Shown piece by piece: positions 8,583-16,817 of a DNA stretch of 64,000 bases. Below the pieces are notes generated by a model. It saw only the letters and a program-made list of their open reading frames with translations, searched no databases and had not been told where the DNA came from. Source of the stretch: Candidatus Bathyarchaeota archaeon. Lineage in GTDB: Archaea > Thermoproteota > Bathyarchaeia > Bathyarchaeales > Bathycorpusculaceae. The stretch lies in assembly GCA_026014725.1 (NCBI GenBank), contig JAOZHV010000026.1, positions 62,001 through 126,000 on the forward strand, given 5' to 3'. The position numbers were made by a program, and so were the translations under genes. Every line of letters begins with the position of its first letter. The stretch's first letter is position 1.

Positions 8583-9590
8583 TTGGCGCAAATCAGGTTG
8601 CTTGTAGTTGATGATTCTTTGTTTATGTTGAGGCTACTTGAGGATATCTTTCGAACTGACCCCGAGATATCGGTTGTTGGTACAGCTCGTGATGGAGAAG
8701 AAGCTCTTTCGAAAATTGCCAGCTTGCATCCTGATGTCGTTACCATGGATATTGAAATGCCCAAAATGAGCGGTTTAACCGCCCTTAGAAAAATCATGAA
8801 AACAAATCCATTGCCCGTGGTAATGATTAGTACTTTAACACAACGTGAAGCACAACTAACGTTGACAGCACTGGAATTTGGTGCAGTGGATTATGTACCT
8901 AAACCGTCTGCGCAATCACTTAATATGCATGCTCTCAGGGACGAGCTTATTTCAAAAATCAAAACTGCTGCTTTAGCTAACCTATCTCCCCTTAAACAGG
9001 TCATTCATGAAGATTTACTCCCGACTAAAAATAATGACAAGATTATTTCGATTGCTGCTTCAACTGGGGGCCCCCCTGCGGTTACCGAGATTCTAAAAGC
9101 TTTTCCGCCGGATATACCGCCTATGTTAATAGTACAACATATGCCAAGGGGTATTACCAAACTTTTCGCTGAACGATTACAAAATGTTTGCAAATTTAGG
9201 GTAAAGGAAGCTGAAGACGGCGACAACATTGTGGCGGAAAGAGTGTTGCTTGCTCCAGGCGGTTTCCATATGGTGGTTACTAGAGAAAGAAAGGTCCGCT
9301 TAACTGAAGATCCTCCAGTTAATTACGTGCGGCCTTCCGCTGATGTTACGATGATGTCTATGGCGAAAGTTTATGGTTCAAAAAGCATCGGCGTGGTTTT
9401 AACCGGAATGGGATCAGATGGTGCTAGGGGAATTAAAGCTATTAAAGAAAATGGCGGGTTCACGATTGCCCAAGACGAGCAAACTAGTGTTGTTTTTGGT
9501 ATGCCAAAAGTTGCAGCACAAATGGGTTTTGTTGATAAGGTTGCTCCCTTAGATTTTATACCCCGTGAGATAATGAAGGCATGCAACTAA
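8583..9590 (+). CDS. cheB: Chemoreceptor methylesterase CheB
   Basis: CheB removes methyl groups from, and deamidates, receptor glutamine/glutamate sites after phosphorylation by CheA. The N-terminal receiver domain has D10-D11 and the phospho-acceptor D56 (VTMDIEMPKMSG), with a lysine in YVPKPS. The C-terminal esterase domain has the full triad: S160 in AASTGGPP, H186 in VQHMP and D279 in TGMGSDG. Length (335) is normal. TTG 8583 is preceded at short distance by GTGAT, part of the extended archaeal SD. It is probably cotranscribed with cheW. Confidence 0.96.
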   Translation: MAQIRLLVVDDSLFMLRLLEDIFRTDPEISVVGTARDGEEALSKIASLHPDVVTMDIEMPKMSGLTALRKIMKTNPLPVVMISTLTQREAQLTLTALEFGAVDYVPKPSAQSLNMHALRDELISKIKTAALANLSPLKQVIHEDLLPTKNNDKIISIAASTGGPPAVTEILKAFPPDIPPMLIVQHMPRGITKLFAERLQNVCKFRVKEAEDGDNIVAERVLLAPGGFHMVVTRERKVRLTEDPPVNYVRPSADVTMMSMAKVYGSKSIGVVLTGMGSDGARGIKAIKENGGFTIAQDEQTSVVFGMPKVAAQMGFVDKVAPLDFIPREIMKACN

Positions 9591-9624
9591 TTTTAAATCC
9601 ATAATTTTGAATCCATATAGGCTC

Positions 9625-9642
9625 TTCATAATTTACTTATAA
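9625..9642 (+). promoter_or_regulatory. mcp promoter block, shared with cheW
   Basis: TTCATAATTTACTTATAA lies 50 bp before the mcp ATG and is nearly identical to the block in front of cheW. The leaders also end similarly (CGTTGGTGA for cheW, CGTTGGCGA for mcp) directly at the start codons. This gives mcp a transcript start of its own, separate from cheB. Confidence 0.55.
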
Positions 9643-9691
9643 AGAAACCGAGGAATTGATTCGTTAATAGCACTAATGGAACGTTGGCGAA

Positions 9692-11185
9692 ATGACTGAT
9701 GAATTACGTGAAAAACGCACTGTAAATCAGGATAAGGAAATAGAAAGGCTGGAAAAAGAAAATAAACGGCTACAAGAAGAAAACAAGGAGTTAAAAAATC
9801 AAGTCATTGAAATTCTCAGAGATGCGATAGCTGGTGCCGAAAAAATTAATCTGAAGGCTGACGAGATTATCCAGAATGCTGCAAAAGCTGCTGAACTTGC
9901 TTATCAGGCTGAGCAATCCGCTGTGAAAGTCGCCGAGTTAGCAACAGGAGCCAGCGATATTGTAAGTAAAGTTACTGCTTGTGCAAAGAGTGTTGAAGAA
10001 GTCGCCAATAAAGTTGCCTCTAGTGCAGATGGCGCTACACAATCAACATCTAAAGTAGTTGAGATGGGTAAGGAAGCGGCGAACGTTTCAAACCAGATGG
10101 CAATTGGCATGCAACAAGTTAGCAGTGCTTCTCAGCAAGTATCAACAGGTGCTCAGAAGCTAGCTGATTTATCTCAAAACGCTGCGAGAAGTACTGAAGC
10201 ATTGAAAAAAGTTATGGATGAGGCAGGATTGATTGCTAGGGAAGCTTCTGCAGTGACTGAAGACGCATTGAAGAAGGCAAAAGAAGCAAACGAGAAAGGC
10301 CAACAGGGACTCGTAGCAATAGAGAATATAAAAGAAAACATAACGCGGGTTTCTGATGCTGTCACATCAATGGTTAACTCGGTTGAGCAGGTTGGTCAGA
10401 TGGCTAACTCTGTTTCAGACATTGCTGGTCAAACTAATATGTTGGCATTGAACGCTGCCATTGAAGCTGCGCGGGCTGGAGAAGCTGGCAGAGGTTTTGC
10501 TGTTGTAGCTGATGCTGTTAAAGGTTTAGCTGGCGAGTCTAAGGAAGCAGCTGGATCAGCCATCAATTTGGTCAAAGGTATTAAAGAAGCAGGCATTCAA
10601 ACAAGCAATATTACTCAGCAGTCACAAGCGGGCGCAGCCGAAGGCGCAAACGTAGTCTTAGGTGCCATAAAAGAATCTGAAGCTATCACAAGAATCATGG
10701 ATGACATGACGAGTAAAGTCAATAAACTCACTAATGGAGTCGAACGAGGACTAGATGCATTAAATGTAGTTGTGAAGACTATTGAAGAAGTAGCCAGCAT
10801 CGCTGAGGAAAGCTCATCTGCATCAGAAGAGGCCTCTTCAGCAGTTGAAGAACAAACTGCTGCTTCGGAAGAGATGGCGGCGATAGCTAAAGATGTTTCT
10901 GCGACAGCTGAAGAAGTGGCAAAGGTAACGGCGGGTGTTGTCAGTGAAGCAAAAGAAATGGCGCAACTTGCTTGGAATGTAGTTACCGATGCAACGAAAG
11001 TTGAAGATTCAGCTAAACAAATCCTATCGGAAGCTGAGACTGTGGGTAAAAACTCGAATACAGTGGTGACTGAAGCTACGACGATGGCAGAAGTGACAGA
11101 GCAGATGCAAAACGACCTTAGAGAACTTATCGAGAGCAGGACTAAACTACTCAATAGTTATCTTGAAAAGACTGCAAGCAACTAA
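9692..11185 (+). CDS. Soluble methyl-accepting chemotaxis protein
   Basis: Receptor of 497 residues without any transmembrane segment or recognisable ligand domain. The highly conserved hairpin tip (IAGQTNMLALNAAIEAARAG, then GRGFAVVADAVKGLA) lies around residues 247-285, almost exactly at the midpoint. The whole protein is therefore one long antiparallel coiled coil. Residues 15-45 form a charged leading coil, and both arms are rich in Ala, Glu and Gln, giving many candidate methylation sites. There is no CheR/CheB docking tail; the protein ends in KTASN. It probably senses a cytoplasmic signal directly or through a partner. Neighbouring cheW and cheB make its membership in this pathway clear. 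Confidence 0.93.
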   Translation: MTDELREKRTVNQDKEIERLEKENKRLQEENKELKNQVIEILRDAIAGAEKINLKADEIIQNAAKAAELAYQAEQSAVKVAELATGASDIVSKVTACAKSVEEVANKVASSADGATQSTSKVVEMGKEAANVSNQMAIGMQQVSSASQQVSTGAQKLADLSQNAARSTEALKKVMDEAGLIAREASAVTEDALKKAKEANEKGQQGLVAIENIKENITRVSDAVTSMVNSVEQVGQMANSVSDIAGQTNMLALNAAIEAARAGEAGRGFAVVADAVKGLAGESKEAAGSAINLVKGIKEAGIQTSNITQQSQAGAAEGANVVLGAIKESEAITRIMDDMTSKVNKLTNGVERGLDALNVVVKTIEEVASIAEESSSASEEASSAVEEQTAASEEMAAIAKDVSATAEEVAKVTAGVVSEAKEMAQLAWNVVTDATKVEDSAKQILSEAETVGKNSNTVVTEATTMAEVTEQMQNDLRELIESRTKLLNSYLEKTASN

Positions 11186-11308
11186 ACTTTCCTTTTTCTC
11201 TTTAAAAATAATTCCACAGCTTGTTTTCTTTACATCTTCTTTGTGCATAAGTTCTGTGACATACAAGTGTTTTTTTACGTTGCAAACGCTACGTGAGTTT
11301 GATCAACA

Positions 11309-11833
11309 TTGGATCAAGAAGTTGTAAAACAAGAGGTTCAAAAGTCCGCTGGCTCTCAAGCGACAGGGCAACCTGAGAAAAAGAAACCTGTGTCGGCTGA
11401 GGAGCTTGTTGCAGCTCTAAAGAGTACAGGAGACGACATTGGTCAAATAAGTGAACTTACCTCGGAAGAAAACCTAATAGTTGATCAATTTTTTATTTCT
11501 CTCTTAAAATTAATGCAACCCCTTGCTCCATCCATACCTGTGAACCAATTAGTGCTTCCCGCCGAAGTTGGTGATGCCGTGCAAGCTGATGTTGACCCCA
11601 CGGGGCATTTAATATTGCAGTATAATGATGGGCACGTTGAACTAGTAAACTTGATTGAGAAGAAAAATCGCGAACTCATGGTTGCGGTTATCAGTGACAT
11701 CTTGCCAAAATTCAAGAACTTGACAAGCGCACAGAAACGCAAGTTAGAGAATCGTATCAAGTTACTGTCAAGCGTTACAAAAGAAATGCAAAAGATTTCC
11801 GAAGCTCTCTCCGCCGCTTTATCTGGACCATAG
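11309..11833 (+). CDS. Unknown 174-residue protein after mcp
   Basis: I do not recognise this protein. The start is TTG 11309. The first 30 residues are polar and look disordered. A helical stretch follows (VDQFFISLLKLMQPLAPSIP), then a short beta section (HLILQYNDGHVELVNL) and a basic C-terminal helix pair. There is no signal peptide. It follows mcp by 123 bp on the same strand and ends the rightward chemotaxis run, which suggests an accessory or sensing partner for the soluble receptor. That link is positional inference only. Confidence 0.65.
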   Translation: MDQEVVKQEVQKSAGSQATGQPEKKKPVSAEELVAALKSTGDDIGQISELTSEENLIVDQFFISLLKLMQPLAPSIPVNQLVLPAEVGDAVQADVDPTGHLILQYNDGHVELVNLIEKKNRELMVAVISDILPKFKNLTSAQKRKLENRIKLLSSVTKEMQKISEALSAALSGP

Positions 11834-11842
11834 TTCCCTTTT

Positions 11843-12565
11843 TCATTCGTTCAACAGTTTTTTTAGGGTTAGGCAGTTTTTTGGGGCGTTAGCGTTAAAG
11901 TCGTTGTTGAAATAGCAGAATACTTGCCGTGCGTTTTGATGCTTTATCTTTTCTGCCCACTCTTTGAGTTCTTCATCAGGGTAAAAGTGCTTGTACCAAC
12001 TATTCTTACCATGAAACCGAACATAAATCTGGGAGGCGGTTTTTACAAGCGTTTGAGGTAGCCCCGAGGCTGACACAGCACAAAACACCAGTCCTTTCTC
12101 CACCATGAAGTCGTAGACTTCCCTGTCCCACCAGCTCTCATGTCTAAACTCTACGACGTTGATAACGTTGGGGTCTACTTGTTCAGCAATTTGTTGGAGC
12201 AACTCCATGCTTTTGTGGACGAAAGGAGGAAGCTGAAAGAGCACGCACAGCAGTTTTTCTCTTAAAAGGTGAGCTAATTGGTAAAAGTTTGCTGTGAGTT
12301 GTTGGGTATTGTGGAATTTGTGCGTATGCGTTATTGCCCTGTTTGCTTTAAGCGTGAATCTGAAGTCAGCAGGGGTTTTCTGGTACCATCCCAAGAGCAA
12401 CCTCTCGCTTGGGAACCGATAGAAAGTATTGTTGACTTCTAACGTATTGAAAATCTGGGTGTAATATTGAAGCCATTTGGTTTTAGGTAAGGCTTGAGGA
12501 TAGAAAATCCCCTTCCAATGATCATAATAAAAGCCTGAGCAACCCAAAAAATGCATAGTTTCCAT
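11843..12565 (-). CDS. DUF72 (YecE-like) protein
   Basis: TIM-barrel-like DUF72 family protein of 240 residues, the normal size. Family signs are GCSGFYYDHWKGIFYP at the N-terminus, FNTLEVNNTFYRFPS, VVEFRHESWW in the middle and YVRFHGKN near the end. The biochemical role of the family is not settled. It is convergent with the chemotaxis run (10 bp between stops) and has its own upstream region. There is no sign of an operon partner. Confidence 0.9.
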   Translation of the reverse strand: METMHFLGCSGFYYDHWKGIFYPQALPKTKWLQYYTQIFNTLEVNNTFYRFPSERLLLGWYQKTPADFRFTLKANRAITHTHKFHNTQQLTANFYQLAHLLREKLLCVLFQLPPFVHKSMELLQQIAEQVDPNVINVVEFRHESWWDREVYDFMVEKGLVFCAVSASGLPQTLVKTASQIYVRFHGKNSWYKHFYPDEELKEWAEKIKHQNARQVFCYFNNDFNANAPKNCLTLKKLLNE

Positions 12566-12718
12566 ATTATCCGTAAGAAATCAAGATTAAACATACTTAA
12601 ATGGGTTTTAGCTGGCAAGCATTAGCACTCACTTTAACTCACCCCTCCCCCAACTCACAATGTCGCTTGAGCACCCATATTTTAAACAAAAATAGCGTAA
12701 CCTCGACTGTGAATCAAC

Positions 12719-12937
12719 ATGGCACAAGCCCAAATAGCAACCGAAGAAGACATGCAAATAGACTTGATTATCCACGACTTCTCAGCCCTCTTGATCGAAG
12801 AATTCATCCAAAAAATCGTTAAACCCTACTTCAAAGGCAACATGAACGAAGCAGTGAAGAGCCTAATGCAGAAAGCAATCAGCGAAGAAACAATAGTAAA
12901 CCAAGCAATAATCCAAAAAACAACTAAAAAACGCTGA
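12719..12937 (+). CDS. Small hypothetical protein, 72 residues
   Basis: Small, mostly helical protein with an acidic N-terminus and a lysine-rich tail (IIQKTTKKR). I cannot assign a family. A TATA-like ATATTTTAAAC near 12668 lies about 50 bp upstream of ATG 12719. The coding strand is rich in A and C and poor in G. The next gene starts 60 bp downstream on the same strand. Confidence 0.5.
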   Translation: MAQAQIATEEDMQIDLIIHDFSALLIEEFIQKIVKPYFKGNMNEAVKSLMQKAISEETIVNQAIIQKTTKKR

Positions 12938-12997
12938 AAAGCCCCAATTTATTAGTTTTTGTAGTGCAAGTTCTTATATTGCCCAGCCGAGCCCTTT

Positions 12998-13987
12998 ATG
13001 GCAATGGTGCCACTCTTGGTAGGACTCCTCGACCCCCTAACTATCAAGGGCATAACCCTTAGAAACCGCATAGTTATGCCTCCAATGCAGTCAGGCAGAG
13101 CCTCCTTTGAAGGCGCTGTAACTAACAGGCTCATCAACTTCTATGTCCGCCGCTCAACTGCACTCGGGTTGCCCATTGTTGAACATGCGTATGTTTCACC
13201 AATGGGGAAGATTGGTCCAAAACAGTTGGGAATATACGACGACACGCTCCTAGCAGGGTTTGAGAAACTTGCATCGGCTATCCATGCAGTGGGTGCTCCC
13301 ACTGTAGTGCAGATTAACCATGCTGGCGGAGTAGCAAACAAAAAAGTCATCGGTGCAGTGCCTACAGGTCCATCGGAGACGGGGAAAACCCGAGCGTTGG
13401 AAAAAGCTGAATTGTACAGTATTGCTGATGAGTATGCTTTGGCGGCTGAGCGCGCAGTAAAGGCAGGTTTTGACGGGGTTGAGCTTCATGGTGCGCATGG
13501 TTACTTGCTGAATCAGTTCTTTTCGCCTTTGATAAACAAGCGTGACGATGAGTTTGGTGGTTCGCTTGAGAACAGGATGCGTTTTCCGTTGCTGGTTGTT
13601 GAGAAAGTTCGCAGGTGCTTGAATGATAAGCTTTTGCTCTACAGGTTGGGTTCTGATGATTTAGCACCGATGGGTACTCATATCGAAGATGTCGTCACGT
13701 TTGCGGTGAAGTTGGAAGCAGCAGGAGTTGATATCCTTGATGTGTCAGGCGGCATGTGCGGAAGTGAACCTAAGCAGTTGCGGCAAATCAAAGGCTATTT
13801 TGTGCCACAAGCAGTACGAATCAAGAAGACTGTCAGCGCTCCTGTTATTGGGGTCGGCGGAATAACCGATGCAAAGTTTGCTGATGAACTGGTGAGGGCT
13901 GGTGAAGTGGATTTGGTAGCAGTGGGTAGAGCGCTTTGGCATGATTGTGAATGGGCGCAAAAAGCCATGCAAACACTAAAAGGTTAA
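12998..13987 (+). CDS. NADH:flavin oxidoreductase, Old Yellow Enzyme family
   Basis: FMN-dependent TIM-barrel oxidoreductase of 329 residues, barrel only, without the C-terminal Fe-S/FAD domains of 2,4-dienoyl-CoA reductases. Conserved segments are DPLTIKGITLRNRIVMPPMQ at the start, VVQINHAGG, GVELHGAHGYLLNQFFSPL, the substrate-side NKRDDEFGGSLENRMRFP and the phosphate-binding VIGVGGI with LVAVGRALWHD near the end. The substrate cannot be told from sequence. It appears to be a single gene. Confidence 0.92.
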   Translation: MAMVPLLVGLLDPLTIKGITLRNRIVMPPMQSGRASFEGAVTNRLINFYVRRSTALGLPIVEHAYVSPMGKIGPKQLGIYDDTLLAGFEKLASAIHAVGAPTVVQINHAGGVANKKVIGAVPTGPSETGKTRALEKAELYSIADEYALAAERAVKAGFDGVELHGAHGYLLNQFFSPLINKRDDEFGGSLENRMRFPLLVVEKVRRCLNDKLLLYRLGSDDLAPMGTHIEDVVTFAVKLEAAGVDILDVSGGMCGSEPKQLRQIKGYFVPQAVRIKKTVSAPVIGVGGITDAKFADELVRAGEVDLVAVGRALWHDCEWAQKAMQTLKG

Positions 13988-14113
13988 CAAGGCACTTGTA
14001 TGTGAGTGTTGTGCAGTTCCATTTTAACCATGTACTTGGGAAAATGTTTATTAAGACATGCGACACCTTATACGTCAAGACAAACAACGCATATATACCA
14101 TGGGGGCGAAGGA

Positions 14114-14566
14114 TTGATTAAACCAACATTACCTGCAACGATAGTGGCACTAGTTTTGGTGGCAATAGCCTTAACGCTTACAACCTATGGAGCAATCACG
14201 GTAAGCAAGAATTTATCGTCTACAGGTTCAATAAATGTAACACCAAACCTTGGCGTATACTCTGATAGCGGATGCACAACTACCCTGTCAGCTATAGATT
14301 GGGGCACAATATCTCCGGGTAGCAATATAACTAGAACCATCTACGTTAAGAACACAGGCACGGGGACTTCCTTAACATTAAGTATGACCACGAGTAACTG
14401 GAACCCGACAAGCGCAAATGGTCCTATAACAATTACTTGGAACAAAGAGGGCACTATACTGACGCCTGGACAATCAACTGCGGCTGTGATAACGCTGACC
14501 ACTTCACAAAGCATATCTGGCATAACAAGTTTTAGCGTTCAAATATCCATAACTGGCACCGCTTAA
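14114..14566 (+). CDS. Small membrane-anchored or secreted beta-sandwich protein
   Basis: The longer open frame begins at 14006, but TTG 14114 after GGGGGCGAAGGA is the sensible start, giving about 150 residues. An N-terminal hydrophobic helix (residues 5-25) acts as signal or anchor. The rest is a Thr/Ser-rich beta-strand domain without cysteine pairs typical of enzymes. It is a clear paralogue of the gene at 42037-42501: both contain MTTSNWNPTSANGPIT and PGQSTAA at matching places. The two lie on either side of the glycan cassette on opposite strands. Likely a surface protein; the role is unknown. Confidence 0.75.
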   Translation: MIKPTLPATIVALVLVAIALTLTTYGAITVSKNLSSTGSINVTPNLGVYSDSGCTTTLSAIDWGTISPGSNITRTIYVKNTGTGTSLTLSMTTSNWNPTSANGPITITWNKEGTILTPGQSTAAVITLTTSQSISGITSFSVQISITGTA

Positions 14567-14568
14567 GA

Positions 14569-14580
14569 ACCCTTTTTTTA
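14569..14580 (+). terminator. T-run terminator after the secreted protein
   Basis: A run of seven T (CCCTTTTTTTATTA) begins a few bases after the stop codon, as in archaeal intrinsic termination. No strong hairpin is visible. The remaining 150 bp to the next gene hold its promoter. Confidence 0.35.
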
Positions 14581-14663
14581 TTATTATAGAGCTTGTTTGT
14601 TTTGCAATTTATCTAAAACATTGTCCGTAATGAGTTAGAAAAATAGAGGATTTCTTCTAGATT

Positions 14664-14673
14664 ATTTATATAG
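14664..14673 (+). promoter_or_regulatory. TATA box for the gene at 14736
   Basis: ATTTATATAG lies about 60-70 bp before the likely start, with two purine-rich SD blocks (GAGGAG at 14715 and 14726) between. Spacing suits a transcript start near 14695. Confidence 0.5.
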
Positions 14674-14735
14674 TTGTTTAATCTGCTATTCTTTAATAAG
14701 CGCTAATTCGATAGAGGAGTCGATTGAGGAGTTCA

Positions 14736-15188
14736 ATGGAGAAGGGAGTGCAGAGTGTTTCCTACTTATGTTCTTATCCGCTCCTGCCAGGGGGGGAGAT
14801 GATAAACGTGACTATCGACCAAAAAACCCTGGTTGACGAGCTCAAAACAGAATGGAAAAGACTCTGGGCGGAAAGAGTTGACGACAAAATTCGGGCCGAA
14901 GGCATAGCTGTTAATGATTACTCGATGCTTAACGTTGACCGAGGAACAATCATCCATGCAACAAGAGATTACAAAGCCTTAAACTTTAAAGAGATTCTAG
15001 AACGCCACAAAATAGAAAACGCCGAAAGATTCATTCCCCCTTTACCTGAAATTGGCGGATGGAACAAATTTATCAAAGACGCAATACGCCAAAAACCCGT
15101 CGTAAAGAAACGCGCGCGCCTCTATCAAAAAGATGTACCTATCAAGCAGCAGCCCAAGAAGGGTGGCAGAGGCTGGCTGCATAAATAG
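14736..15188 (+). CDS. Hypothetical basic protein, about 150 residues
   Basis: Family not recognised. TTG 14724 and ATG 14736 both have GAGGAG four bases ahead; ATG 14736 is preferred. A third candidate is ATG 14799, right after a run of seven G plus AG. The middle is charged and helical. The C-terminus is strongly basic (residues after about 125 are rich in Lys, Arg and Gly), so nucleic-acid or glycan binding is possible but unproven. It sits upstream of a winged-helix gene. Confidence 0.6.
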   Translation: MEKGVQSVSYLCSYPLLPGGEMINVTIDQKTLVDELKTEWKRLWAERVDDKIRAEGIAVNDYSMLNVDRGTIIHATRDYKALNFKEILERHKIENAERFIPPLPEIGGWNKFIKDAIRQKPVVKKRARLYQKDVPIKQQPKKGGRGWLHK

Positions 15189-15237
15189 CCTAATAGTGAA
15201 TAAACCAAAGAATTAACTTTTCATTAAGGGATTTTTT

Positions 15238-15567
15238 ATGGGAAATTATAGGCGAAGAGTTGACATTATAGCTGACATACTTGGGGTCGTTAGCTCAGAT
15301 GCCAAAAAAACACAAATAATGTTCAAAGCAAACTTGAGCTACAAAGTTTTAACCAAATACCTTACAGAAATCCTTGATGCGTCATTGATAACTTTTGAGG
15401 AAGAAAGGCAATGTTACATGCTTACTAGTAAAGGGCATGATTTCTTAGCAAACTATAAGATTTACTACAAAACCAACAAGTACCTCGAGAAACGCTTAAG
15501 TCATATAATGCGCACCAAAAGAACTTTAGACGAATTATGTCGCCCTGTTAATAATGAGGACAATTAA
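15238..15567 (+). CDS. Winged-helix DNA-binding protein, HTH_45 type
   Basis: A 109-residue winged helix of the archaeal HTH_45 kind. The fold shows in RRRVDIIADILGVVSSDAKK, then TQIMFKANLSYKVLTKYL (recognition helix) and YMLTSKGHDFL (wing). A C-terminal helix probably dimerises it. These regulators often lie beside surface-glycan genes in archaea. Its position just before the DUF1616 and glycan genes makes a local regulatory role likely, though the target sites are not known. Confidence 0.85.
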   Translation: MGNYRRRVDIIADILGVVSSDAKKTQIMFKANLSYKVLTKYLTEILDASLITFEEERQCYMLTSKGHDFLANYKIYYKTNKYLEKRLSHIMRTKRTLDELCRPVNNEDN

Positions 15568-15655
15568 ATACCCCGAGTAAAGAACTGACAAAGTTATCTC
15601 CCAATAACGCTTTAACATAAGTTTGGTTGCGGCACAATTGGTGATTAAAAAAAGC

Positions 15656-16141
15656 TTGCGAACAATTATTATGGTCTTCATGTTAATCGTCATTGTAAGC
15701 ATCTATGTCTCAACCGTGCAAGCAAAAGATGAGCTCTCAAACATTGAAACCGCTAATGTTCATATTAACCAAGCCTTCGCTAGCGTGTTGGCTGCAGAAA
15801 AAGCAGGGGGAAATGTTACTGACCTATTGCTTGCGTTGAACACTGCGGCAGAATACTTGGCGGCGGCTGAAAACAACTACAGAAGTGGCAATTTAGCAAA
15901 TGTTAATCCTAACGTAGACAGCGCGATCATAATTGCCAACCAAGTTAATAGTGGTGCGCTTGCTTTGCGTGAGACTAGTCTCATTAAATCCCAAGAAAAT
16001 TTCTGGGTAACTTTGACCTTTTCCGTAGTCGGTGCCATTGTTTTTTCATTAGTGCTGGCATTTGTTTGGAGACGCTTCAAACGTTCCTACATGAGCAAAC
16101 TGCTTGATATGAGGCCTGAGGTGGCAGAAGATACACCTTGA
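15656..16141 (+). CDS. Membrane-anchored protein with helical ectodomain
   Basis: The open frame begins at 15623, but TTG 15656 follows GGTGATT at nine bases and gives a clean signal peptide or anchor (residues 1-23, ending STVQA). An external helical domain of about 90 residues follows, with repeated Ala-rich amphipathic helices (NTAAEYLAAAENNY). A second membrane helix (WVTLTFSVVGAIVFSLVLAF) and a short basic tail complete it. Family not recognised. Its 3' end overlaps the next gene by 11 bases if that gene starts at 16131, so the two may be made and may act together. Confidence 0.7.
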   Translation: MRTIIMVFMLIVIVSIYVSTVQAKDELSNIETANVHINQAFASVLAAEKAGGNVTDLLLALNTAAEYLAAAENNYRSGNLANVNPNVDSAIIIANQVNSGALALRETSLIKSQENFWVTLTFSVVGAIVFSLVLAFVWRRFKRSYMSKLLDMRPEVAEDTP

Positions 16142-16724
16142 CAATTACCGCATTATCTTTATTGCCGTCGGCTTGATTGGTGTATTGTTGTTTTCTTGGC
16201 CCACAATTGGTTTAGTAGTAAAACCGCCTGAAGGCGAAGTGTTTTCTGAACTCTACATCCTTGGATCTAATCACATGTTTGATGATATTCCGTTTAACGT
16301 CAAAGCTGGTGTAACCTACTCGATTTACTTGGGTGTAGGTAACCATATGGGGTCATCTTGTTACTACACATGCTTTGTCAAGTTGCGCAATGAGACTGAA
16401 CCTCTTCCCAACACCAAGTCTGGAACGCCAAGTTCCCTGCCTGTTTTGTATGAGTTCAAATCTTTTATTAAAAATGATGAATATTGGGAATCACCTCTAA
16501 CATTCAAAGTTAATCATTTAGTGTTCGCCAATGGTGTCTCTTACTTGTCTGGTATTACTATTAATGAACAAGATTTTCAAGTTAGCACAATCTCTGCATG
16601 GAATACAAACAAAACAGGCTATTACTACAGCCTTTTTGTGGAACTCTGGATATATAATTCTACATCTAATGCTTCTCAATTTCATAATAGGTACGTTAAT
16701 TTAATTCTAAATATGACACAGTAG
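16131..16724 (+). CDS. DUF1616 C-terminal half (ectodomain with one membrane helix)
   Basis: This matches only the C-terminal part of DUF1616 proteins: one membrane helix (IIFIAVGLIGVLLFSWPTIG), then PPEGEVFSELYILGSNH and a beta-rich extracellular domain with VGNHMG and several Asn-linked glycosylation-like sites. The usual N-terminal four-helix half is absent. The first standard start, TTG 16173, falls inside the membrane helix. ATA 16131 has GAGGTG seven bases upstream and would give a complete helix, so I extend the gene to there. The missing N-terminal half has a counterpart at 39577. No catalytic function is known for the family. Confidence 0.72.
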   Translation: MHLDNYRIIFIAVGLIGVLLFSWPTIGLVVKPPEGEVFSELYILGSNHMFDDIPFNVKAGVTYSIYLGVGNHMGSSCYYTCFVKLRNETEPLPNTKSGTPSSLPVLYEFKSFIKNDEYWESPLTFKVNHLVFANGVSYLSGITINEQDFQVSTISAWNTNKTGYYYSLFVELWIYNSTSNASQFHNRYVNLILNMTQ

Positions 16725-16765
16725 GCTTATTTCTAAAATCGACATAGAATTAACTTCTGCGGTTT

Positions 16766-16777
16766 CTTATATATAAC
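16766..16777 (+). promoter_or_regulatory. TATA box at the head of the glycan cassette
   Basis: CTTATATATAAC lies about 45 bp upstream of ATG 16818. A purine-rich SD (GGAGAAAGGAAAAGG) fills the space just before the start. This is the clearest promoter leading into the long rightward glycan run. Confidence 0.6.
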
Positions 16778-16817
16778 GATTCTTTAATTGAGTTAAAGGA
16801 GAAAGGAAAAGGAAAGC

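Noticed and set aside
9904-11154. Long minus-strand ORFs opposite the receptor gene
   Set aside because: Low-complexity Ala/Ser/Thr products caused by the repetitive coiled-coil codons of mcp on the other strand.
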